From Molanna angustata (Eukaryota; Arthropoda; Insecta; Trichoptera; Molannidae): a stretch of 64,000 nt of DNA. Positions 40,687-51,877 of the stretch are shown piece after piece. The position numbers and the translations under genes are program-made. Where the stretch lies: contig OY754978.1 in assembly GCA_963576475.1 (NCBI GenBank), positions 10,198,799 to 10,262,798 on the forward strand. Direction: 5' to 3'. The notes beneath the pieces were generated by a model. That model worked only from the letters and a program-made list of their open reading frames with translations. It made no database searches and was not told where the DNA came from. Every line of letters starts with the position of its first letter. Position 1 is the first letter of the stretch.

Positions 40687-41360
40687 ACTATGACCCCGAA
40701 TGCACAGTCCTAGGTACCTAAATACTATCTCCTAACCTCTCTGTAGTATTTAGTATTCTTAAGTTAGCAATTGTGTTGCAGAGACATCACTAACTAAATA
40801 CTACGCCAAACTCAAGGTCGATGGCGCAGAATTTCACATTATTGTGTATGAAGAAAAGAGATAGATAGCTTTCTATGGGCTTAGACTGACGTTTAAAATG
40901 TTTTTCTGCTATAACAACAACAATATGTAACCAATTTCACGCTGATAGCTCTATGTCACGATTTTTCTGATATTCCAGTGAATTTACGGCATCTCGTATA
41001 GATCGCTGAATACTCTGTTTGGTATTTGATTTAACAAAATTACCAAATATATATTTGTCGAAGTCGCAAAAATCATCATCCATTGAAAACATCTTGTATT
41101 TTAGTATTAAACCACTCGTTAGGTTCCTCGCTATCAACCTTACTTTTTGACAGTTTACAATTGTTAATTTACGTTGACGCACATGCGCTAAGTATTTAGA
41201 TATGTCTCTGCAATGCGATTCTCATACAAAAACTTCGTAGCATCCTCCAGTTAGGAAGCCACGTGATCTCCTAACTTAAGTGAGCGACTGTGCAATGAAA
41301 ACATGGTTAATATTTAGAATTTAGTATTTAGGTAGGACTCTGCATTCGGACCTATGTCAA
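40687..41360. mobile_element. TIR element, ~0.67 kb, with a small minus-strand frame
   Basis: CCCCGAATGCACAGTCCTAG plus GTACCTAAATACT on the left is the inverse of AGTATTTAGGTAGGACTCTG plus CATTCGG on the right. ACC flanks both sides (a possible 3-bp TSD). The interior includes a stop-free 81-codon frame (40937-41182). Confidence 0.6.
40937..41182 (-). CDS. Hypothetical 81-residue frame inside a TIR element
   Basis: I do not recognise this protein. It is basic at the N-terminus (MRQRKLTIVNCQKVRLIARN), has an acidic patch (MDDDFCDFDKYIFGNF) and a charged helix-like C-terminus (SIRDAVNSLEYQKNRDIELS). Its location within terminal inverted repeats suggests a remnant of a transposon-encoded protein, but its length is close to chance in such AT-rich DNA. 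No promoter or polyadenylation signal assigned. Confidence 0.25.
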   Translation of the reverse strand: MRQRKLTIVNCQKVRLIARNLTSGLILKYKMFSMDDDFCDFDKYIFGNFVKSNTKQSIQRSIRDAVNSLEYQKNRDIELSA

Positions 41361-42268
41361 GTATTAATTCAACACGCATCTAATCATGAGTTAGATTTTG
41401 GAGATTCATGATGTTAATTTTCTTATAAATCCAGGTTTAAGCAAAGGGAAAAAATGGGTCTACATCGGGAATTGAATCCAGAACATCTGCCTCAGAATTA
41501 AGTTATCTAATTTGTTGAACATAACGAAGAACGATTTAAGCTAAAAACTGTTGAACTTGACTGACTTTTTTTTGATGTTTGGAGCAATATTTTACTCTCA
41601 TTTATTGATTATCAATGAAAAAAAGTATAAAACGATACTTTGCACTGTACAAGTTAAATTTTCAATGACAATTGGATCCGTGTTTGATTGTACATAGGAA
41701 TAAAGGACATAATAGACGCAGTTTGTACAGAACAAATCTGAATAAAGTAAAATATTATTTAATTTTGAAACACAATTGTTACTCTAATGGGGTTTACAAA
41801 GAAACATACTTGTACATATGTAGTATATCTATAATGCCACAATATCTTAAATAATTTAATATTTTATCAGTTATCTAACTCAAACTATATGCAAAATAAA
41901 TTTCTTGATAATACAGATGCTACACTTATTTGGGGTTTAGTATAATTGATAAAAAAGAGAGTAAATTACAAATGACACAAAGTTTTGACTTCTTAAATTA
42001 AAATCAATTATTAGCAATAAAATAATTGTCACACATATCAAATTTCAATATATGCTGATGCTTACAATAGTATAAAAATGAGATATAAATATATAATATT
42101 ATTTATACTAAACAATTTGAGACTAATTTTACAGCATAAATTTCATGTTTAACTGTACCTTTCGTTTGCGTCATTTAAATTTAAAAAAATTTAAGATTTC
42201 CTCGCAAAGTTTCTCCCAAAATGTTGCGAATAAAGCACTAAATAGCGCCAAAGAATTCTTGAAATCAC
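41361..42268. other. Unassigned; possible degenerate tRNA-like repeat
   Basis: About 41455-41510 (minus) has a B-box-like GGATTCAATTCCC with an AGGCAGATG stretch, weakly SINE-like. Nothing else recognised. Confidence 0.3.
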
Positions 42269-42270
42269 TA

Positions 42271-43150
42271 GAGCCCGAATTATAGATTAGTTCTCCAGCT
42301 TGAGACTGGTCTTGAGAACACGTTCTCAACCAAAATGGTATTAAATAAACAAAAGTTACTGAGCTTGATCTCAAGACCGGTCTCGAAATGTATAGAAGAG
42401 TTGAAATTGCTTCGATACAGCTATTCTGCTGTCTTGAGAACGGTCTCAACGAGAGAAAAGGAGACAGCGCTTTACACAAAAAAGAGACGCATATAGACAC
42501 GGACGAATTTCACATTATTACTATTTTGATGTTTACATTGTTAGCGGTACTAAAATGGATTGAGAATCTTATTTAAAACCTTCTGGGAGTAATTAATTTA
42601 CAATCATTCATAAACTAATCATGTGAATTAATTTAGTAAAATTTCATAAAATTTCCGGTACATCCAGTAAACATCATGTTGTATCATATTTTGAAATGGC
42701 TGCTTTTCCTGGATCTATTAACTGTAGGTACACATATTCCAATAATATACTATATGATAGATAAACGAAGAAGTATCCTCTTTCGAATAAAATGGTCGAC
42801 ATTTTCACTATTTAATCAAGTATCACAATATTATGATGCATAATTTTATCTACACTTTCGAAGATTACCAAGACAACGAATTGTCAAAATATCTATAAAC
42901 CAATATCCTCCAAGCTATAAACAGATATTCCAACTCATTGCTACCAACATAATAACGCTGAAATTATTGACATTCACGATAAAAAGTACTTATTTATAGA
43001 GCTGCATCCACATTTTTTTCGAGTACGCTTTCTCGAATGAGACGGCGTACGTATTTTATTTTTAATACAGATTTTCGAGCATGATCTCAAGATGGTCTTG
43101 AGATGACACATTTGGAGAACGGTCTTGAGAATTATTCTATAATTTGGGCC
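42271..43150. mobile_element. TIR element, ~0.88 kb
   Basis: The left end GAGCCCGAATTATAGATTAG plus TTCTCCAGCTTGAGAC is the inverse of GAGAACGGTCTTGAGAATTA plus TTCTATAATTTGGGCC on the right. TA on both sides (42269-42270 and 43151-43152) is a possible TSD. Repeated CTCAAGAC/GTCTTGAG words cluster within about 250 bp of the left end and near the right end, like transposase subterminal sites. No transposase. Confidence 0.65.
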
Positions 43151-43587
43151 TATGTTTTGATACAGATTAATATTAAATATATATGTATGTTTTGTATATA
43201 AATAGTACCAAGATACAGACTAGAACTCAATTGTTTTTTCTTGTAAAAACACAAACAAATTTTATTTCAACAGATCTTAAACAAACAAATTGATAAACAA
43301 GACTTTTTCACGGTTTCAAAGGAAAATTACTTTGAAATAGTATGGTCTTTAAGAATCAACACAAAAAAAACAATTATTGGAATATAAATTAAACATGAAA
43401 ATTTGAATCAACTATCAATTATTACACTTACGTTTATACATTATGTACATCAATTCCACTAGAATATAAAACAATATAAAGTCTGACTTATTCAATAATT
43501 TTCATAATAATATTAATAAGTACATATGTGGTGTGGACATTATATTTAAAAACATAAAAATCATAATACAGATTCAAAAATTAAAAA
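43151..43587. other. Unassigned AT-rich spacer
   Basis: Nothing recognised. Confidence 0.35.
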
Positions 43588-43747
43588 GGATCTGCCCCCC
43601 TAGACAACGTGTCATTTAGCTCAAGAAACAAGAAAATATAACTCAATGTATGGAAGAGACAGTTGTCACATGACTGGCAACTGTCACTTCCATACATTGA
43701 GATATCTTTTCTTGAGCCAAATGACACGTTGTCTAAAGAGGCTGAAC
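43588..43747. mobile_element. Foldback MITE, ~160 bp
   Basis: TAGACAACGTGTCATTTAGC plus TCAAGAAA on the left pairs with TTTCTTGAGCCAAATGACAC plus GTTGTCTA on the right; ACTCAATGTATGGAAG pairs with CTTCCATACATTGAG. A near-complete hairpin; outermost bases (GCCCCCC / GAGGCTG) pair weakly. No coding sequence. Confidence 0.82.
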
Positions 43748-44273
43748 CATTTTCAAATTGTGCTGTAAAACATCAGTATTTTTATATTAAATTACATGCA
43801 ATTTAAAATATAATGTATATAAGTTAAGTGAATTATGTCCAACTTATAGATTTATATATTGTGACATACTGGAAATTGGCAAAGAATATAAACATGTTTT
43901 TAATACAAATTTATTATCTACATACATAAACTCATTTTTGATAGATAAAGGGAGGCTTTTAAACTGAAATTTTTCAATAACAAATAAATAAGATAGATAA
44001 AAAAGGAATTGTAAATCTCTAATAACTTGGTGTACAATTCATAAATTATATCAATGTGAAGTTTAACAGAAAAAAGTTCTAAATATGTTGTTTTCATAAA
44101 TAATATCAATTGACCTTATGGTTGGGGTGGTATGTTCATGATTTTATAGAATGCTATTTTCCATACGTCATACGAATGAGAATTCAGTGTAGAAACAAAT
44201 GGTAGAAAATCATAACTAAATCATGAGATTCCATAAAATTGTATTGATTAATGAATAGAAAATGCGAGATATT
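43748..44273. other. Unassigned AT-rich spacer
   Basis: Nothing recognised. Confidence 0.35.
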
Positions 44274-44280
44274 AAGATTA

Positions 44281-44522
44281 GTAATTCAGCGGTCGCGAGT
44301 TCGAATCCTGCTACGAACGATTTATTTCAACCATAGCACAAGTATTTATGCTTAGTTTAGGGAATTTATGAAGGAGTATATGTACTTGTTACAAAGAATT
44401 TATGAGTATGTATATGTACTTGTTACAAGGAATTTATGAGGATGCGTATGTATTTTTTTACAAGGAATTAATGAGGATGTGTATGTACTTGTTACAAGGA
44501 CATATTCATTTTTAAAAAAAAA
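44281..44522 (+). mobile_element. SINE family 1 with internally amplified 3' segment
   Basis: Plus-strand B box GCGAGTTCGAATCCTG, the body with TAGCACAAGTATTTATGCTT, then the segment around GTATATGTACTTGTTACAA repeated about four times at ~43-bp spacing (44360, 44405, 44445, 44487), ending ACAAGGACATATTCATTTTT and poly(A). Other family copies have this segment once. The A-box half is decayed. Confidence 0.78.
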
Positions 44523-44776
44523 AATATTTGAAAAAAATAGGGGGTATAAATGAGCATCATATTATTTATATAATTTGTATTGATGACTTAAGATTATTTT
44601 CAGACTTCAATAAAACAAAGTTCATGGATATCAAAATAATAAAGTTTAGTCATAATCGTATCATCCCTTTATGAGTCATTTAATTTATAATTTATCTAGG
44701 TTGTTTTGTAACACTGTGACCATGAAGGTATTTAATATATTGTGACAATAATATATGACAGTTATGGAACTATTAA

Positions 44777-45894
44777 CCGTTTCAGTGCTAATCTCGAGAC
44801 GTTATCGTGATGAATCATACGCTACACCAGTGCGGATCTCGATAGGTAATCGTGATGGACAATGCTCCACTTTAACTCGCTGTAGAAATCTTATTTATCG
44901 ACATATCCAAAAAAATAATAATTACATCGTGTAACCGAATCATTTATCTAAGTAAATACGTTTTTAAAAAAATTAAAAAAAAATTCGGTAGATGGCAGTA
45001 GAGTGTTTACTTTTTATCTATTTCATCTCGATACGTAATCGAGACCCGCACTGAGATACCGCTTTGTATGGATATTAATGTTGCTTATAACCCATATCCG
45101 AGTTCGTAGAGATTGTGCGCCGGTTTAGAAAAATAATTATGTTCGGTTTTTATTTAGTTTATAAAAGCAAAGTATTTTGTTGTAAATTTATATGTTTTTA
45201 TTTGTGTCTTAAACGTTGATTCATATTTCAAAATAACTTTTAAGTTCATGAGTTTTTTAGAGTAACTTCGATTTTTTGTGTTACCGACTTTGAAAATTTT
45301 ACTAGGTGATAGACAAAATACATTTAACATTTTTTGCTATTATGAATGAATTTTGCTTTTATAAATGTTCCGAAAAAGTAAGTACTCAGAGCCTGTTGAG
45401 TTATTTCAGTATTATATATAACAACCAATGATTTTATGACTATTTTCTACTGTATAAGTTGATAAAGTCGCGGTGCAGCGGCGCATAGGTCATAGCGCTT
45501 ACAGATAAACTTCATACAAACGTATAAGGTACTAAGCAATTGTTGAAAACTGTGTTTGTTTTCGAAGAAATACTTAACAATTCATAAATTTTAAGCTGAT
45601 TTTTATTCACTATATACATTCCTATATCTTTTTTTACCTATGTGATATTTTTTTGCTAATAAGTCATGGTTTTGTGAGCTGGAATGTTGAAAAAATCAGT
45701 TAAATAGTATGCAGAAAAACAAAATAAACAAAAAATGTACTCAACATTTAAAACAGGTAAAAACGAATATTCTCGTCGAAGATTTCAAGTATCTCAGGTG
45801 AGTAGTTATTGAGATATGACGATTTTAATTTTGTCCGAAAATTGCGCCGAACTGAGGTGTTACATTGTTTCGCATACGCTTAGCACGGAAAAGG
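44777..45894. mobile_element. piggyBac-like non-autonomous element, TTAA target
   Basis: TTAA at 44773-44776 and 45895-45898 flank the TIRs CCGTTTCAGTGCTAA and its inverse TTAGCACGGAAAAGG. CC-starting TIRs at TTAA are characteristic of piggyBac. The left subterminal region repeats GATCTCGATAGGTAATCGTG-type words (also ATCTCGAGACGTTATCGTGA and ATCTCGATACGTAATCGAGA). No transposase frame; 1118 bp. Confidence 0.8.
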
Positions 45895-46070
45895 TTAAAA
45901 ACTAAATAAACATGTATCATCTATGTTTGTGATATTCAATATAATAACCAAACAAATGAAATACACATTATTTTATACTATTTAAATTACATAATCCAGC
46001 TGCCTTACATTGAAGATCAATACATTTTATTATATAGCTAGGAGTCATACAGCAATTTATATAATTAAAC

Positions 46071-46502
46071 ATATCGCTCTTTTGTGAGAACAACGACATA
46101 AGTCAAAAAATTTGATTTTTGAGTTAATAATGCAGAAATGTTGTATTTATCGTTAGAAATTAAATGTTAGAAGGGTGAACAACAGACGAACATATATAAG
46201 ACGGTGCATGAATGTTGAAGAGGCCATGAATGTATGTCAAGATAGAAATAAGTGGCGTTCGGTTCTCTCTGCATACCCCGTGAGGGACATGTTGTGATGG
46301 TATGTATGTATGTATTTATCAATATTACAGCCAATATATGACAGTGAAACGACGACATATGTGCTGTTTCTCTCACACTTATAGAGATATTGTTTTGAGA
46401 ATTGGAGACGACATGAATATTGATAAACACAACATTTCTGCATTAACTCAATAATTGGATTTATGACTAATGTCGTTGTTCTCGCAAATGAGCGATATAT
46501 TA
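46071..46502. mobile_element. Foldback MITE carrying a LINE tail insertion
   Basis: The left arm ATATCGCTCTTTTGTGAGAA plus CAACGACAT is the inverse of ATGTCGTTGTTCTCGCAAAT plus GAGCGATAT, and GAGTTAATAATGCAGAAATG pairs with CATTTCTGCATTAACTCAAT. Without the LINE insert (46152-46310) the element is about 270 bp. Confidence 0.78.
46152..46310 (+). mobile_element. LINE 3' end insertion with 10-bp TSD (10.8-kb family)
   Basis: TGTATTTATC at 46142-46151 and 46311-46320 flanks the insert. It encodes VNNRRTYIRRCMNVEEAMNV and CQDRNKWRSVLSAYPVRDML-type residues, matching the end of the RT at 12290-12410, then GTGATGGTATGTATG. Frame intact, only 159 bp long. Confidence 0.9.
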
Positions 46503-48354
46503 TTTGGTTATTGTAGATTGTACGAGAAAACAATAAAATATGAAGGATAACCTATTTCTCTATTTTCTTATTGCATCTGGTAATAATTTTCAATAAAATA
46601 ATATTCTAACAAAATTGCACTGCGATTTGAGGACATAACATCTAAATATTTCAATTTGACTTTACTCAAACGAAATGTAAGCGATATTAAAATTCTAAAA
46701 TATGAAAAATTCAATGATAGTGTATGAACTTGAACAATTGGTTAGCATATATGAGACATTGCATGATTGTGTACAATGTACAATGAGAAGACAAATGCAT
46801 TAATTTCTTTTTTTAAACAAGCTGAAAACCTGAATGTATACAACTATTATTTTTATTTATTTGCCTCTGTATTCAATTTATTGTTGATGATTACTATCAC
46901 CATTTTGTTCAATTTGTTGAAATTGAATTAGAACAATACAAATAGAAAAAACATGATGGATTAACGCATGCTATGTAAAAACTTTTTTTTTTGTATAATG
47001 AATCATTTTTTTAAAACCCATGATAATAAATTATTATGTACTTACAAGGTAGGTGAATAAATTTGAAAATGAAACACTGTGAACACAGTTACAAGTGGGC
47101 AATGTAGAAATCCTAGAACAACTAGCAATTAATAAAAATGTAACCAAAGACATATCCATAACTGTTTTAAGATTATTGATAAATAAGTAAATTATTGTTT
47201 AAAGGAATGGCATAATAGAATCAATTTAGCAAGTTTAAAATTAATAGATTCACATCTACTTACATACTACTTATGTGGTTTTGATGATAATTTTTGTTAG
47301 ATACATTTTTTTTGCAAATAACGAAGTATGTATAATATAAATTTATTGTTAGATTACATTCATTTTCAGTCCTAAAGAATAAAATATTACAGTATAATTA
47401 ATGATACAAAATTTAGTACATCAGGTAACCAAATAGTATGTATGAATGGAATTACAATAATATAGGTACGGATATACATATTATAAAATCACATTAGCCA
47501 TGATCGTAATACAAGGTGCAATAAAAATATTAATTATTGATTACACAATAGAAATTTGTAATGCTATGTTAATTTACCTTTAATGTTGTATTATTGTGGA
47601 TGTGAACCTCAAGTACCCACACTGCCATCTAATGAAAGTTGTGAAAATGAAGACATTGCAATATTGTTACTGTCTGTGGTGTACTTTATTTTTATTATGT
47701 CAAATATTGATACAAAATATACGGAATAACAAGTTATCACATTTTGGAGACAAATGTGTATCGAAAATTTCTGACTCCTTTTTAAGCAAACTGCGCGCAC
47801 AGAGGAGTTTGAAATTTGGCATAGTTCAAGATCATACGGAGAATTGTGCAGAAAGCAAAATATTTGTGTTATAAATACATTGAATTAAAAAAAAATATAC
47901 ATTCCACAGCAAACCCTTTATTGTTTTCCTTAGAACATGAAATAAGGAGGAAGCCTAACTTTAATACACCCGCGTAGTATAAGCTACGTTGACCAAAATA
48001 TTGAAAAAACCAAGGTAGTCATACTTACACATCCCCTCTCATTCATGATCAATGTGGTACATACAACACATTTTTTTAAAGATTCAAATTTTTGTTAAAG
48101 GAAAATACATATTTGAATATCTACCATGAAACAATATAAATGGAATAATTATACTTTGCAATATGTGAAAAGAAAACTTTGTACCCCTTGATACATGATG
48201 TTTTTGTCATAGATTAGGTTCAAGGAATTAGGGTAGAATTTTGACCTCTGCGAGATCACTAGTAATATTAATTGTGTCACAAATCCAGACTAAAAACACA
48301 ATGAAAAATAAACTATGTTTAAACCTGGAATATCTAAATAACAAAACCACATAA
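46503..48354. other. Long AT-rich region without recognised genes
   Basis: Short frames at 47596-47874 and others show no family likeness. A SINE family 2 remnant (minus) lies at 48262-48310 (TTGTGTCACAAATCCAGACT and AAAAACACAAT). Confidence 0.4.
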
Positions 48355-48776
48355 TATCGATACCTCCTACGTAAACTAGTGTAAGTGCAAAAAGTCAAAT
48401 TTAGAGCAGAGCAGTTTAAAGTTTCAAATGTTCACAGGAAACACAAATCTTAACATATTGCGTTCATATTGATTACGAGATTTAAATCATTTCAACAGAG
48501 CAATACTTTCGGGAAAATGCTACACTAGCGCCACAGAATTCTCTGCGTTTTTTCTGCGTAAACAGTAGTATTTGTTTATACCGTACTACACGTCATTCTA
48601 AATTTTAGATACGATATTTTAAGTTTGTAAGAAACGTATTTTTAGGACTTTTTGAATTTTTTTGTTTGTGTTTTTGATAGATCGATCCAAAAGGAACCCA
48701 AATATGTAAAAAACTCAAAATCGCAAAAATGTGGCTTACGGTAGTTTACGTTGGAGGTATCGGTATATAAGATGAA
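48355..48776. mobile_element. TIR element, ~0.42 kb
   Basis: TATCGATACCTCCTACGTAA plus ACTAGTGTAAG on the left is the inverse of CTTACGGTAGTTTACGTTGG plus AGGTATCGGTATA on the right (about 25 of 30 positions). No transposase. TSD unresolved. Confidence 0.65.
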
Positions 48777-49754
48777 TTAACATAGCAAAGAAACACAATC
48801 TTCATCCAATATAACCAAATTAATAATTCACAAAACAACAAAAACACACATGGAATAAATTTCATTTAAAAATACCTAGTTTTTTTTTTTGATAACAATA
48901 TTATATTGATTGTGGACAGAGAAAATTATTGTCACACGTTAACGCTACTAGATGAAAAAATGACAAAAATATATCAATAACGAATAGGCCACTAATAATA
49001 ATAAAAAAAATATGTACAAATATGATTAATAACTTTCTATATATTCTTAAATGATTACAAGGAGGGCATCGAGGGGGTCAAATATTCAAGACTTCGACTC
49101 AAATAATCAAGACTTCGACTCAAATAGTCAAGACTTTGACTCAAATATTCTAACAAGTCGTATCTAAAAAAAAAATTATAAATTTGACATAATCACTAAT
49201 AAAAAATGCCTCAATCATAGCGTTGTAAAAAGTATCTTGGTAACTATATGTTTTGTTATTTACATCAGTTATAAATAAGAACTATAGTATGTATATATAA
49301 TGAAACTGCATAAAAGTTGTTACAACTACTCGTAATAGAAAAATTTAAAAGATAGTATTTTTTCCAAATATTTTGAATGTGTGTATAAAGTGACATATTA
49401 TTATTAACAAAATTATATTCCACAGTCGAATCAGTCTTATAAAATAAGTGAAAAATAACCGTTAATACAATATGAAACACTCGGTACAAAGAAATGAAAT
49501 AAATGTGAATGAAGTATTATAAAGGTGTTATTTAAAAATACAATTAATTGTGAAATAACTATAACTAAGGTTATGTTTAATGACCAATAACATATAAATA
49601 AAAAATACAGACATTGATAACTTTCGATTTAGCAGGTTTAAATTGACAGAGATTTTGAATTTTTTTTAGGTGAAATACCTCTTATTATCGTTACTAGGTA
49701 AAATACCTCTTAAAAAAATACTATTAAAAAATAAAGAAATCAAAAATTAATCCG
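48777..49754. other. Unassigned, with a short minisatellite
   Basis: CAAGACTTCGACTCAAATA recurs about three times at 49086-49150. Nothing else recognised. Confidence 0.45.
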
Positions 49755-51076
49755 AGAGCCGTCTAGGATCGATTTGGCTTTAGAAGAGGAACAGGCACAA
49801 GAGACGCAATCCTTTGTCAAAGGCTAATAATTGAAAAGAGAATAAGGAAAAGCAAAGCCACATATATACATAGCCTTTAGACTTGGAAAAGGCCTTTGAT
49901 AAGGTGGACTGGAAGCAGCTTTTTGAAGTGCTCAATAAGCTAGGGTTGAGCTATAAAGACAGATGAGATGAGATGAGATGAGATGCAGCGCTGAAGCAAA
50001 TGTCAGTCAAGGAGCTATAAAAGAATGTTCAATGTCGTGAGAGGAAATGAGAGACTGGTCTGGTGTGAAGGTTCAGGGATAAAAGATTTATATGATAAGG
50101 TATGCCAACAATATTGCTTTGCTTGTAGATGAAGAACAGGAATTCAATGAGGCCTTGAGAAAGATGGAAAATACCTTAAACTGCAAATATAACATGAAAA
50201 TAAATGAATAAAGATAAAACAAAGTGCATGACAGCTGGGAGAGGAGAGGTGACCGCAAATATTGTTCTGGGTGACACCACAATTTGTATAGCTGGGCAGC
50301 GGAATATCTGGCTATCTTCAGCAGGCAAGAGTTGCCTGCAACACAAATGTATGATACTTGAATCTCCAAAAATTGATATTTTTTATTTTTTATTTAAGAT
50401 ATAAAAAAATGAATATGCCCTTGTTAAACAAGTTCATATACATCTTCCTACGTTCCCTAAAATAAGCAAATAAATGCTTGTGCTTAGGTGAACGAAATCG
50501 GTCGAGGCAGGATTCGAACTCGCGACCACTGGATTACTAGCCCAGCGCGCTAACCGCTCTGCCACCGACCCATCTGTTTTTCCTAACATTGATATATATC
50601 AATGTTAGGAAAAACTCTTCTCCGACCAGTCCTGACATACGGAGCAGAATGTTGGGGACTGACTAAAAAGGACGAAAAATTGTTATTGGTGTTCGAAAGG
50701 AAGATATAAAGGAAAATCTTTGGCCCAATTAACGATGGAGGAGCCTGGAGAATACGGTATTATCATGAGCTAGAGGCAATGTACAAAGAAACGAATGTAG
50801 TCCAATTTATTAAAATTCAGCGCCTACTTTGGCTTGGACATGTTTGCCAGATAGATGATGACCATATTCCTAAAAAGGTATTAGACACCTGTCCCGAAGG
50901 CAGAAGAAGTAGAGGCATACCTAGGTTGAGATGGCTGGACGACGTGCTGTGTGATATAAGAGAAATGGACCGGATAAATTGGAGAAGACTGGCGGTCGAC
51001 AGGGAGGGATGGAGACAATTTCTGGAGGAGGCCAGGGTCCGTAGCGGACTGTAGTGCCAGTGATGATGATGATGAT
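49755..51076 (+). pseudogene. Decayed RTE-like RT, split by a SINE
   Basis: Recognisable in order with stops and shifts between: FGFRRGTGTRDAILCQRL, LEKAFDKVDWKQLFEVLN (motif A), IRYADNIALLVDEEQ (motif C as YADN), MNKDKTKCMTAGRGEV, then the SINE at 50404-50574, then [73 protein letters not shown] and a GATGATGATGAT tail (51060-51076). A GATGA pentamer expansion (49961-49985) replaces the region of motif B. The YADN change and expansion mean no activity. Confidence 0.82.
50385..50580 (-). mobile_element. tRNA-derived SINE, family 1, nested in RTE
   Basis: Minus-strand head 50574-50502 (A box TGGCAGAGCGGTTAGCGCGC, B box GAGTTCGAATCC), body and tail to 50404 and an A-rich end. ATTGATAT on either side (about 50374 and 50588) is a possible TSD. 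Confidence 0.85.
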
Positions 51077-51164
51077 AGGAAGAACTTGATTCCTTGTTAA
51101 CTTGATAATAGGAAAACTTTTACCTGGAGCGTGCTGCTGGCATTCGGGTCTATCGCTGAAGTAA

Positions 51165-51330
51165 AGTGATGAGGGCAGAAACTAAAGAGGTCGCTCTAGA
51201 AAAAGTTATATGGACCAGGTGATCAGTGATGTGCGCTGTAGCAGCTACCAAAAGATGAAGAGGCTGACGGACAACAGAGATATGTGGAGAGATGGAGTGC
51301 TTGGTGCAATTCAATCCTAGGTTTGTAACC
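51165..51330 (+). pseudogene. RTE-like LINE C-terminal fragment, second type
   Basis: Reads RGRSRKSYMDQVISDVRCSS, YQKMKRLTDNRDMWRDGVLG and AIQS stop. The order (GRPRR...Y, then C.SY.E.KR...DR..W) parallels the end of the 1-807 polymerase, so it belongs to a relative of that family, not to the 49755 copy it abuts. Confidence 0.65.
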
Positions 51331-51804
51331 ACGAAGAAAAGATTTTAACAAAAATATTTATTCATATTGAAATGTATTTTTACTGAATAAATTGTGATTT
51401 ACTAAAGAAAAGGTAACAAATGAATGTAATTGAAAAAAAAATTATATAACTGATAAAAAATCTGTTCTAAGGTTTACAATTAAGTACAATATGTTTAATT
51501 TAAGGAATGTAGGAAGATGTATATGTACTTGTGGACATATTCATTATTTAAAAAAAAAATGTCAAGTGTAAAAAGTAAAATTGTAACAAGCCTGTTAAAT
51601 TGAAAGCTCATGTCAAAAAAGGATTAATGATTGAAATTTTTTTTAACCGCACCTTGTATCATTCACATGAATATAATCATCACCTCAGTAAAGCTCGTCT
51701 TAACTTTAGACTAAAATTAGTTAAACTAATTATAATAAGGACAGCTCCATTGGTAGGATCCTAAGTTATTTGGTGATTTTTTTTTGCCTATGGCGAAGTG
51801 TATT
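51331..51804. other. Probable 3' untranslated region or flank of the SLC35F5-like gene
   Basis: Lies downstream of the minus-strand stop at 51805. A SINE family 1 tail fragment (plus) is at 51497-51560 (GAATGTAGGAAGATGTATAT, TTGTGGACATATTCATT, poly(A)). A minus-strand AATAAA candidate is at 51357-51362. The transcript end is not established. Confidence 0.4.
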
Positions 51805-51877
51805 TTACGCTTCGTGGTCCTCTGAATTGGAATTGATGCCAATTAGAGCCTCGGTCTGCTCGTCCAAGTCTTGTATC
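51805..51877 (-). CDS. SLC35F5: SLC35F5-like last coding exon (24 codons)
   Basis: After TTTTTTCAG the 73-bp exon reads (R)[20 protein letters not shown] then HEA and TAA 51805-51807. The phase completes the AG/G arginine of the previous exon. The acidic tail with E-ALIGI resembles the C-terminal tail of SLC35F5 proteins. Short, but codon use is unlike the surrounding AT-rich DNA. Confidence 0.8.

Noticed and set aside
42171..42500. 109-residue minus-strand frame
   Set aside because: It overlaps the end of a TIR element and its repeated CTCAAGAC words; composition gives no protein family.
49961..49985. Regulatory GATGA array
   Set aside because: It lies inside a decayed RTE polymerase and looks like simple microsatellite expansion.
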